Source of the DNA: Actinoplanes italicus
Lineage (GTDB): Bacteria > Actinomycetota > Actinomycetes > Mycobacteriales > Micromonosporaceae
Assembly (NCBI RefSeq): GCF_003001815.1
Contig: NZ_PVMZ01000001.1
Span: 372,001 to 436,000 of the forward strand
DNA length: 64,000 nucleotides
Direction of reading: 5' to 3'
This document shows, in pieces, positions 28,289-35,570 of this stretch (positions are counted from its first letter, which is position 1; the number at the start of each line of letters is the position of its first letter). The notes beneath the pieces were generated by a model. The model was not told where the DNA came from. It searched no databases and saw nothing but the letters and a program-made list of their open reading frames with translations. A program made the position numbers and the translations under genes.

Positions 28289-29239
28289 ATGCGGATCGTG
28301 GTCCTGACCGGGGGCATCGGCGGTGCCCGTTTCCTCGTCGGCGTGCGCGCGCACGCCCGCTCCATCGGTGCCGACGTCACGGCGATCGTCAATGTCGGCG
28401 ACGACGTGCGCATGCACGGCCTTCAGATCTGTCCCGACCTGGACAGCGTCATGTACACGCTGGGCGGCGCCGCCGACCCGGAACGCGGCTGGGGGCGGGT
28501 CGGCGAGACCTGGGTCGTCAAGGAGGAGCTGGCGAAGTACGGCGTGGAGCCGTCCTGGTTCGGACTCGGCGACTCCGACACCGCCACCCACCTGGTGCGC
28601 ACCACCATGCTGAACGCCGGCTACCCGCTCTCCGCGGTCACCGCGGCCCTCTGCGAGCGCTGGCAGCCCGGCATCACGATGCTGCCGGCCACCGACGACC
28701 GGCTGGAGACGCACGTCGTGGTGGACGTCGACGGCGAGCGGAAGGCCATCCACTTCCAGGAGTGGTGGGTCCGCCACCGCGGCGAGGTGCCGACGCACAA
28801 CTTCGTCTTCCGCGGCGCCGACGCCGCAAAGCCGGCGGCCGGTGTCCTCGACGCGATCGCGGGGGCTGACGTGGTCCTGGTCGCCCCGAGCAACCCGGTG
28901 GTCAGCATCGCGCCGATCCTGGCCGTCCCGGCGCTGAGGGAGGCCGTGACGGCCGGTCCGGCGCCCGTGGTGGGTGTGTCACCGATCATCGGCGGCTCAC
29001 CGGTCCGCGGCATGGCCGACAAGTGCCTGGCCACCCTGGAGGTCGAGGTGAGCGCCGGCGGCGTCGGCCGCATGTACGGCCCACGCGCCGAGGGCGGTCT
29101 GCTGGACGCCTGGCTGGTCGACACCTCCGACGAGGGAGCCGAGGTGCCCGGTGTCCGCACCCGGGCGGTCCCGCTGTGGATGCGCGACGAGGCCGCCACA
29201 GCCCGGATGGTGGCCGACGCGCTGGAGCTGGCCCGATGA
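28289..29239 (+). CDS. cofD: 2-phospho-L-lactate (or phosphoenolpyruvate) transferase
   Basis: CofD/FbiA joins the activated phospholactyl or phosphoenolpyruvyl guanosine product to FO, giving F420-0 or dehydro-F420-0. The 316-residue protein begins MRIVVLTGGIGGARFLVGVR, the family nucleotide-binding loop. It also has AIVNVGDDVRMHGLQICPDL, GDSDTATHLVRTTMLNAGY, VVLVAPSNPVVSIAPILAVP and PIIGGSPVRGMADKCLA. The ATG at 28289 is preceded by GAGGATGAGGGA. Its stop overlaps cofE as ATGA, and NUDIX follows likewise, so the three are one translationally coupled operon. Confidence 0.96.
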   Translation: MRIVVLTGGIGGARFLVGVRAHARSIGADVTAIVNVGDDVRMHGLQICPDLDSVMYTLGGAADPERGWGRVGETWVVKEELAKYGVEPSWFGLGDSDTATHLVRTTMLNAGYPLSAVTAALCERWQPGITMLPATDDRLETHVVVDVDGERKAIHFQEWWVRHRGEVPTHNFVFRGADAAKPAAGVLDAIAGADVVLVAPSNPVVSIAPILAVPALREAVTAGPAPVVGVSPIIGGSPVRGMADKCLATLEVEVSAGGVGRMYGPRAEGGLLDAWLVDTSDEGAEVPGVRTRAVPLWMRDEAATARMVADALELAR

Positions 29240-30522
29240 TCGACGGCCTGGAGATCCTCCCGGTCCGCGGGATCGGCGACATCACGGCCGGCGACGACCT
29301 GGCCCGGCTGATCGTCAACGCGGCGCCCTGGATCACCGACGGTGACGTGCTCGTAGTGACCAGCAAGATCGTCTCGAAGGCGGAGGGGCGGCTCGTCGAG
29401 GTCCCCGCCGGCGGTCCCGAGCGCGAGGAGGCCCGTCAGCGCGTGCTGGCCTCCGAGACCGCCCGGGTGGTGGCCCGCCGCGGCCCCACAGCGATCGTGC
29501 AGACCCACCACGGTTTCGTGATGGCCGCGGCCGGCATCGACGCATCGAACGTCGACAAGACCCATCTGGTGCTACTGCCCGAGGACCCGGACGCGTCGGC
29601 CCGGCGACTCCGTGCCGACCTGCGGGTACACGGTCTGGACGTCGCCGTGATCATCTCGGACACGATGGGCCGCGCGTGGCGCAACGGGCTCACCGATGTG
29701 GCGCTCGGCGCCGCGGGCATCGACGCGCTGCTCGATCATCGGGGGCAGCTCGACCCGTACGGCAATGAATTGAGCCTCACCCAGATGGCCGTGATCGACG
29801 AGCTCTCCGCCGCGGCGGAGCTGGTGAAGGGCAAATGCGACCGCGTACCGGTCGCGGTGGTCCGTGGTCACACCCGCCTGATCACGGACGACGGGCCCGG
29901 CGCCAAGGTCCTGATCCGCGATTCCGCGGAAGACATGTTCGGATTGGGTACGGCTGAAGCGCGCGCCGAAGGCCTTCGTGCCGCAGCGTCGCTCCCGGAA
30001 CTCCCACCTACCGGCGCCCACAGCCCGGCGGGCCCTCCTCCCACCCGCATGGCGACGCCGCCGGCCGCAGACCCGCCGGCCGCACCCCCAACAGCCGACC
30101 CGGGTGCCATCCCCGCGGCGGCCGACCCGGCTACCGCACCCCCAGCGGCCGACCCGCGTGCCATCCGCGCGGCGACCGACCCGGCTACCGCGCACCCAGC
30201 CGTCCACCCGGCTACCGGCCTCCCAGCGGTCGACCCGGGCACCGCACTCCCTGCGGTCGACCCGGCTGGCGGCCTGCCGGCGGCCGGCCTGGCTGCCGTG
30301 ACCCGCGCGCTACTCACCCTCGGTGATCTGCTTACATCGAACCTCCGCCTCGACGACGGCATCCGCCTGACCCCCGCCCTCGACGGTCCCGCCGCCCTCA
30401 TCCGCACCGGCACCGAGGCCCACCGACTGCGTGCCGCGCTCGCCGCCGAGGGCGTCCCCACCGAGGCCGTGATCGACGACGAGGGCGTCACCCTGATCTA
30501 CCTGGCTGGAGCATCGGAATGA
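29236..30522 (+). CDS. cofE: F420-0:gamma-glutamyl ligase with atypical C-terminal extension
   Basis: CofE adds the glutamate tail of coenzyme F420. Residues 1-245 are a complete CofE domain: LEILPVRGIGDITAGDDLAR, LVVTSKIVSKAEGRLVEV, VAVIISDTMGRAWRNGLTDV, GAAGIDALLDHRGQLDPYGN and KGKCDRVPVAVVRG. Mycobacterial FbiB carries a nitroreductase-fold domain after this that reduces dehydro-F420. Here residues about 255-352 are a Pro/Ala/Asp repeat linker (periods of A-A-D-P-A-T-A-P-P type). Only about 75 residues follow (TRALLTLGDLLTSNLRLDDG ... TEAVIDDEGVTLIYLAG), too short for the FMN domain. The reductase must be elsewhere or unnecessary. The start overlaps cofD as ATGA. Confidence 0.93.
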   Translation: MIDGLEILPVRGIGDITAGDDLARLIVNAAPWITDGDVLVVTSKIVSKAEGRLVEVPAGGPEREEARQRVLASETARVVARRGPTAIVQTHHGFVMAAAGIDASNVDKTHLVLLPEDPDASARRLRADLRVHGLDVAVIISDTMGRAWRNGLTDVALGAAGIDALLDHRGQLDPYGNELSLTQMAVIDELSAAAELVKGKCDRVPVAVVRGHTRLITDDGPGAKVLIRDSAEDMFGLGTAEARAEGLRAAASLPELPPTGAHSPAGPPPTRMATPPAADPPAAPPTADPGAIPAAADPATAPPAADPRAIRAATDPATAHPAVHPATGLPAVDPGTALPAVDPAGGLPAAGLAAVTRALLTLGDLLTSNLRLDDGIRLTPALDGPAALIRTGTEAHRLRAALAAEGVPTEAVIDDEGVTLIYLAGASE

Positions 30523-31076
30523 CCGCCCTGTACGAGAACGCCGTCGACGTCCTCTCCACCTGGACCGCCACCTCCGACGAGGCTGAGCTGGCCCGCAAGC
30601 GCACCCTCGGCCTGCTGGCCGACGGCCCGGCCGCGATGACGCGCGGCCACCGGGCCGGTCACGTCACCGCCAGCGCCCTGGTCGTCGGCGACGACGGCCG
30701 GGTCCTGCTCTGCCTGCACGGCCGGCTCGGCCTGTGGATGCAGCTCGGCGGGCACTGCGAGGCCGGTGACGAGACGCTGGCCGCGGCCGCCTTCCGCGAG
30801 GCGACCGAGGAGTCCGGCATCCCCGGTCTGCTCCTCGACCCGACCCCGATCGACATCGACGTCCACGAGGTGCGCTGCGGCGCCGCCGACGGCGCACCCG
30901 CCGAGCCGTCGGTGCACTACGACGTCCGCTTCCTGCTGCGTGCCCCGGCCGGGAGCGTGGAGCAGATCAGCGAGGAGTCGGCGGAGTTGGCGTGGTTCCA
31001 CGCCGACGCGCTGCCGTCACCGCTGGCCTCGGGAACGGTCCGGCAGATCGCGCCGGCACTGGCCCGCCTGCAGTAG
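30519..31076 (+). CDS. NUDIX hydrolase
   Basis: A 185-residue NUDIX-fold protein starting within the cofE stop (ATGA). The catalytic helix is GGHCEAGDETLAAAAFREAT followed by E-E-S-G-I: a full box apart from Asp replacing the first Glu, a frequent variant. Flanking segments are TASALVVGDDGRVLLCLHGR and VHYDVRFLLRAPAGSVEQIS. The substrate is unknown; coupling to cofD/cofE hints at nucleotide clean-up around F420 biosynthesis, which is inference only. Confidence 0.9.
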   Translation: MTALYENAVDVLSTWTATSDEAELARKRTLGLLADGPAAMTRGHRAGHVTASALVVGDDGRVLLCLHGRLGLWMQLGGHCEAGDETLAAAAFREATEESGIPGLLLDPTPIDIDVHEVRCGAADGAPAEPSVHYDVRFLLRAPAGSVEQISEESAELAWFHADALPSPLASGTVRQIAPALARLQ

Positions 31077-31121
31077 CCGACCCCGCCTCGCTGTCCCGCC
31101 TCGCCCTCTGCCGCCGGGTCC

Positions 31122-31305
31122 CACCGCACCCGCTTCCACCGCACCCGGATTCACCGCACCCGGATTCACCGCACCCGGATTCACCGCACCCGCTTCCGCA
31201 CCCGGTTCACCGCACCCGGTTCCGCACCCGGTTCACCGCACCCGGTTCCGCTCCCGGTTCACCGCACCCGGGTTCACCGCACCCGGGTTCACCGCACCCG
31301 GTTCC
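31122..31305. repeat. CACCGCACCCGG(A/T)T(T/C) minisatellite
   Basis: About ten copies of a 15-bp unit, CACCGCACCCGGATT and variants (GGTTC, GGGTT, GCTTC), some with an extra partial copy CCGCACCCGGTT. It starts 46 bases past the NUDIX stop. Confidence 0.9.
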
Positions 31306-31474
31306 GCGTCCTCTCCCGCTCCTGTTTCCGTTCCCGACCCCAGCCCCAGCCCCAGCCCCAGCCCCGACCCTTGCCCAGTCGGGGCCCCGGCCCCGTTACT
31401 GCCCCGGGTCCGTTTCCGTTCCCGTTTCCGCTCCAGCTCCCATTCCGCTCCAGCTCCAGCTCCAGTTCCCGTTC

Positions 31475-31689
31475 CGCGATCTTGTGGGCTTCCGCCGCGC
31501 GGACAGCCGTAAGTCCACAAGATCGCGGGAAGCTCCGGAAGGAAACGCGGCAGGCGGCGAAACCGACGGCATGGGCTGTGAAATGGGCGGCGCGGGAGGC
31601 CGAACGGACGGCGCGGGAGACGCGACGCCGGCTCCCGGGCAGATCTTGCGAGCTTCGCCGCCGGACTAACCCACAACCCCACAAGATCT
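31475..31689. repeat. Two long palindromes with GATCTTG/CAAGATC ends
   Basis: Element one: CCGCGATCTTGTGG (31475-31488 approx.) pairs with CCACAAGATCGCGG (31515-31528), 14-bp perfect arms. Element two: AGATCTTG at 31641 pairs with CAAGATCT ending 31689. Both enclose a GCTTC(C)GCCGC...GGAC core. Confidence 0.8.
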
Positions 31690-31782
31690 GTATGAGGTGC
31701 GGAAAAGCGCGGCGGAGGCGACCGAAGCGGAGCGCGACGCCCAGCGCGCGGCGCAGGCGACGCAACGCGTCCACCCCTTCAC

Positions 31783-32227
31783 AAATCTTGTGAGCTTCCG
31801 CCGCCCGGACAACCACAAACCCACAAGAACGCGGAAAGCTCCGGCAGAAAGCGCAGCGCGAGGGAAGACGAGCGGCGCAGGCGGCGCAAGCGGCGCGCCA
31901 CCCGCTTCCCCCGCAGATCTAGCGACCTACCGCCGCCCGGACAACCACAAACCCACAAGAACGCGGAAAGCTCCGGCAGAAAGCGCAGCGCGAGGGAAGA
32001 CGAGCGGCGCAGGCGGCGCAAGCGGCGCGCCACCCGCTTCCCCCGCAGATCTAGCGACCTACCGCCGCCCGGACAACCACAAACCCACAAGAACGCGGAA
32101 AGCTCCGGCAGAAAGCGCAGCGCGAGGGAAGACGAGCGGCGCAGGCGGCGCAAGCGGCGCGCCACCCGCTTCCCCCGCAGATCTTGCGAGCTTCCGCCGC
32201 CCGGACAACCGCAAACCCACAAGATCT
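31783..32227. repeat. 132-bp tandem array derived from an AGATCTTG palindrome
   Basis: A 132-bp unit, starting near CGCCGCCCGGACAACCACAA at about 31799, 31931 and 32063, is repeated three times with almost no differences. A fourth partial copy from 32195 ends in an intact palindrome (AGATCTTGCGAG at 32179, CAAGATCT ending 32227). Internal junctions carry decayed ends (AGATCTAGCGAC, CCACAAGAACGC). The array appears to be an amplification of one palindrome plus flank. Confidence 0.88.
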
Positions 32228-32375
32228 GGGAGGGGTGCGAAGTAAGCGCGGCGGAGGCGACGCTGGGCGGGAGGCGACGGGACGCGACGCCACGCACGGC
32301 AGGACGCAACGCCACGCACGGGGCCACGCACGGCAGGACGCAACGCCACGCACGGCGGGACGCGGGGCGGGGGCG

Positions 32376-33494
32376 CTAGATGTAGCCGTGCTGGCCGAGC
32401 TCCTTCAGGTGGTCGACCAGCTGCTTGACCTCCTGGGCACGCTCGCGCGGGCAGACCAGGACGGCGTCCGGCGTGTCGACGATGACCAGGTTGCGCACAC
32501 CCATCGCGGCGACCAGCCGGCCCGAGGACGGGACGACGACGAGGCCCTCGGCCTCCCGCAGCAGGACGTTGGGCAGGTCGACGGAGCTGTCGCGCCCCAC
32601 CACCACGTTGCCTGCCTGGTCGGCGGTCAGTACCTCGCCGAGGGTGTGGAAGTCGCCGACGTCGTTCCAGCCGAAGTCGCCCGGAACCGTGCCGACCCGG
32701 CCGACCGCGGCCGCGCCCTCCATCACCGCGTAGTCGACGGAGATCTTCGGCAGCGTCGGCCAGACGTCGCCCATGACCTCCTCCTGCTCGGCTGTGCCCC
32801 AGGCCTGGGCGATCCGGCTGACACCGGCCGCGAGCTGGGGCTGCTGACGGTGCAGCTCGGCCAGGAAGGTGTCGACCCGCCAGACGAACATGCCGGCGTT
32901 CCACAGGTAGGTGCCGGACTTCACGTAGCTCTCGGCCACGTCGTACGACGGCTTCTCCTTGAATTCCTCGACCTTCAGCAGCGGGCCGTCGCCGACCGCG
33001 GCACCGCACTGCAGGTAGCCGTACCCGGTCTCGGGTCTGGTCGGGGTGATGCCGAGGGTCATCAGCAGGCCCTGGGCGGCCCCTTCCATGGCCTGCCGGA
33101 TCACCTCGGAGAACGCCGCCTTGTCGGCGATCAGGTGGTCGGAGGCGAACGAGCCCATGATCGCTTCCGGGTCGCGACGGGCGATCACTGCGGCGGCCAG
33201 GGCGATCGCGGCGCAGGAGTCCCGCGGGGACGGCTCGACGAGCACGTTCTCCTCGGGCATCGCGGACAGCTGACGGGAGACGGCAGCGGCGTGCGCCACA
33301 CCGGTCACCACGAACACCCGATCGGGGGACGTCAGATCGTCCAGCCGATCCACGGTGGCTTGCAGAAGGGAGGCCTCGGTGCCGGTCAGCGGGTGAAGAA
33401 ACTTCGGATGACCGGCACGGGACAGCGGCCAGAGACGGGTTCCGGTGCCCCCGGCCAGCACGACTCCGTACAGCACTGCCTGTTGGTCGCTCAT
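32376..33494 (-). CDS. manC: Mannose-1-phosphate guanylyltransferase
   Basis: The enzyme makes GDP-mannose from GTP and mannose-1-phosphate, completing the ManA-ManB-ManC route present in the window. The 372-residue protein begins LYGVVLAGGTGTRLWPLSRA with G-H-P-K-F-L following (nucleotidyltransferase signature). It contains VEPSPRDSCAAIALAAAVIA, GSFASDHLIADKAAF, VEEFKEKPSYDVAESYVKSG, YLWNAGMFVWRVDTFLAELH and DFGWNDVGDFHTLGEVL. It lacks the C-terminal isomerase domain of fused ManC/GMP enzymes. It corresponds in position to mycobacterial Rv3264c. A GT4 glycosyltransferase gene lies just upstream on the same strand. Confidence 0.95.
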   Translation of the reverse strand: MSDQQAVLYGVVLAGGTGTRLWPLSRAGHPKFLHPLTGTEASLLQATVDRLDDLTSPDRVFVVTGVAHAAAVSRQLSAMPEENVLVEPSPRDSCAAIALAAAVIARRDPEAIMGSFASDHLIADKAAFSEVIRQAMEGAAQGLLMTLGITPTRPETGYGYLQCGAAVGDGPLLKVEEFKEKPSYDVAESYVKSGTYLWNAGMFVWRVDTFLAELHRQQPQLAAGVSRIAQAWGTAEQEEVMGDVWPTLPKISVDYAVMEGAAAVGRVGTVPGDFGWNDVGDFHTLGEVLTADQAGNVVVGRDSSVDLPNVLLREAEGLVVVPSSGRLVAAMGVRNLVIVDTPDAVLVCPRERAQEVKQLVDHLKELGQHGYI

Positions 33495-33516
33495 GCGCGG
33501 AGAGTTTAGTAGATGA

Positions 33517-34662
33517 TCAAGATGCGACCCGGTTCCACGTTGTCACATGTACCTCCGCGCTGGACTCCCAGGTGAACTCTTTCGCCCGATCGAAGCCGGC
33601 CTTGGCGAGGGTCCGGCGGCGGTCCTCGTCGTGCAGCAGGTCGGCCAGGTCTTCGGCGATCCGGTCGGGCGCCTCGGTCGTGTAGGCGACCGCGTCACCG
33701 CCGACCTCCGGCAGCGAGAGGCGGGGCGTGGTGAGCACCGGGGTGCCGCAGGCCATCGCCTCGAGGATCGGCAGGCCGAAGCCCTCACCGAACGACGGGT
33801 AGCAGGCGACGAGGGCGCCGCCGAGGAAGCCGGGCAGGTCCGCGTACCGCAGATAGCCTGGTCGAAGCAGCCGCAGGTGGGGTGGGACCTCTGCCACCGC
33901 ACGATCGATGTCGTCGTCGTGCCCCTGACCACCGGCGATGACCAGGGCCGGCGGACGCGGCCAGTCGGTGACCGCCCGGGCCCAGCCGCGGATCAGGTTG
34001 GGCACGTTCTTGCGGGGCTCCTTGGCACCGAGGAACGCGACGTAGCCGGAGTCGCCCAGGCCGAGGCGGGCGCGGACACGGGCCTTCTCGTCGTCGGTCG
34101 GAGCGTGGAAGGCCGTGTGGTCGACGCCGTGGTACGCCACGTCGATCCGGGTCGGGTCGGCGTCGAGCAGCCGGATCAGCTCGTCACGGGTGGCCTTGCT
34201 GGGCACGATCACCCGGGCGGCCCGGCGCAGTGACGTCTTGATCGCGCTGCGGAAGAAGGTACGGCGGGTGCTGTCGTAATGTTCCGGCTCGGTGAAGAAG
34301 GTCGCATCGTGCACCGTGACGGTGACCGGGCATCCCACCCGCAGCGGGCACGTGTAGAACGGCGAGTGCAGCACGTCGGCGCCGACCTGCTGGGCGAGCA
34401 GCGGCAACCCGGTCTGCTCCCACGCCAGACGGGCGGGCCGGTGCACGATCGCGGCCGGACCGGGGATCACCTCGGCACCGGGAAGCATGCGGCGGTAACG
34501 CTCCGCATCCGATCGTTGGGACACGACGGCGAGGTCGACGCGGCCGGGGCTCTGCTGCCCCAGCGCACCGAGCAGCCCGTCGACGTATCTGCCGACACCA
34601 CCCCGGTCGGCGGGGACACTGGTGGCGTCGACGAGCACTCGCGGGGGGCGACCGGGGGTCAC
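33517..34662 (-). CDS. GT4-family glycosyltransferase
   Basis: A 381-residue GT-B glycosyltransferase, probably using a nucleotide sugar such as GDP-mannose. The N-terminal domain begins RVLVDATSVPADRGGVGRYV (glycine-rich loop). The C-terminal domain has VAFLGAKEPRKNVPNLIRGW, LRLLRPGYLRYADLPGFLGG and YPSFGEGFGLPILEAMACGT, the E-G-F-G-L-P-x-L-E motif of GT4. It sits where mycobacteria carry wbbL but belongs to a different family type. The start is GTG at 34662. It is followed 22 bases later by manC, consistent with a shared transcript for mannosylation or cell-wall glycan assembly. Acceptor unknown. Confidence 0.9.
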   Translation of the reverse strand: MTPGRPPRVLVDATSVPADRGGVGRYVDGLLGALGQQSPGRVDLAVVSQRSDAERYRRMLPGAEVIPGPAAIVHRPARLAWEQTGLPLLAQQVGADVLHSPFYTCPLRVGCPVTVTVHDATFFTEPEHYDSTRRTFFRSAIKTSLRRAARVIVPSKATRDELIRLLDADPTRIDVAYHGVDHTAFHAPTDDEKARVRARLGLGDSGYVAFLGAKEPRKNVPNLIRGWARAVTDWPRPPALVIAGGQGHDDDIDRAVAEVPPHLRLLRPGYLRYADLPGFLGGALVACYPSFGEGFGLPILEAMACGTPVLTTPRLSLPEVGGDAVAYTTEAPDRIAEDLADLLHDEDRRRTLAKAGFDRAKEFTWESSAEVHVTTWNRVAS

Positions 34663-34766
34663 GAGGCATCTCCTTGGCGTCTCTGACGTACCGATGCGGT
34701 GGTTCTGAACTACCTCTACGGCCGTGGAACCACCAACGGTTCGAGGGTACGCCGGGAACGCTTCAG

Positions 34767-34787
34767 GGAGGTGTCCGCGACACCTCC
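34767..34787. promoter_or_regulatory. Perfect 9-bp-arm palindrome in a divergent promoter region
   Basis: GGAGGTGTC (34767-34775) and GACACCTCC (34779-34787) flank CGC, between the divergent glycosyltransferase and TIGR03089 genes. A second pair, GGTGGTTC/GAACCACC, lies at 34698-34734. The compact three-base spacing fits a dimeric repressor site. Confidence 0.5.
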
Positions 34788-34844
34788 ATCGTTGCGGACC
34801 TTCTGTGGCCGCTACTTTCCGTTATCGGCCTACGCTGTGGGGCG

Positions 34845-35570
34845 ATGAAGACGACGATCCCCCAGGTGTTCGGCGACGCGATCCGGCGTGATCCGGCCGC
34901 ACCGCTGCTGACCTGGTACGACGATGCCACCGGCGACCGGACCGAACTGTCCGGGGCAACGCTGGACAACTGGGTGGCGAAGACCGCGAACCTGCTGGTC
35001 GACGGTGTGGGCCTGGGCCACGGCGACGCGGTGGCCCTGCTGCTGCCGCCGCACTGGCAGACCGCGGCGCTGCTGCTCGGCGTGTCGGCGGCCGGGCTGG
35101 CGGCCGACCTGGGCGGCGACCCGCAGCCGGTGGAGGCACTCTTCACCACCCCGGACCTGGTCGAGAGGGCGGCCGGCTGGTCCACCCTCGACCGGTACGC
35201 GACCGGGTTGCTCCCGCTGGCCATGCCGCTGCGTACCCCGCCCGACGGGTACATCGACTACGTCACCGAGGTCCGCAACCACGGCGACCACTTCCGCGGC
35301 GCGCCGGTCGACCCCGCCGACCGCGCCCTGGCCGGCCCGATCGAGCTGAGCCACCACGACGCCCTGGCCGAGGCCGCCGACCGTGCCGCTCAGCTCGGCA
35401 TCACGGCCGGCGCACGGGTGCTGATCGACACCGCGGCCCATCCGGAGGCCACGGACTGGCTGCTGGCCCCGCTGGTGGTGGGCGCCTCGATCGTTCTGTG
35501 TGCCAACCTGGACCCGTCGAAGACGGAGGCGCGCGCCGCCACCGAGAAGGTCACGCTGACGCTGGTCTGA
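34845..35570 (+). CDS. TIGR03089 family protein (AMP-binding N-terminal-like)
   Basis: A 241-residue protein resembling the N-terminal subdomain of adenylate-forming enzymes: TIPQVFGDAIRRDPAAPLLT, ANLLVDGVGLGHGDAVALLL and HWQTAALLLGVSAAGLAADL. It lacks the S-S-G-T-T-G-x-P-K P-loop and the C-terminal catalytic Lys, so it should not be a competent ligase. The actinobacterial family TIGR03089 has no known function and is present near manC in mycobacteria. The ATG at 34845 is chosen; upstream in-frame codons run through the promoter region. Its last 20 bases overlap the end of the convergent acetoacetyl-CoA synthetase gene. Confidence 0.85.
   Translation: MKTTIPQVFGDAIRRDPAAPLLTWYDDATGDRTELSGATLDNWVAKTANLLVDGVGLGHGDAVALLLPPHWQTAALLLGVSAAGLAADLGGDPQPVEALFTTPDLVERAAGWSTLDRYATGLLPLAMPLRTPPDGYIDYVTEVRNHGDHFRGAPVDPADRALAGPIELSHHDALAEAADRAAQLGITAGARVLIDTAAHPEATDWLLAPLVVGASIVLCANLDPSKTEARAATEKVTLTLV

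Larger units (their letters stand above)
31077..32375. other. 1.3-kb non-coding, repeat-filled interval between convergent genes
   Basis: No credible gene lies between the NUDIX stop and the manC stop. Successively it holds a 15-bp minisatellite (31122-31305), CCCCAG and TTCCG(T/C)/CTCCAG simple repeats (31330-31475), two AGATCTTG-type palindromes (31475-31689), a 132-bp tandem array (about 31783-32227) and short CACGCACGG(C/G) repeats (32290-32360). Long open frames here are by-products of repeat periods divisible by three. Confidence 0.8.

Noticed and set aside
30992..31669. Pro/His/Ser-repeat open frame after the NUDIX gene
   Set aside because: It follows the 15-bp minisatellite and simple repeats and begins inside the NUDIX gene in another frame.
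31779..32327. Open frames with 44-residue repeats on both strands
   Set aside because: They come from the 132-bp tandem array, whose period is a multiple of three; no start signals and no homologous domain.
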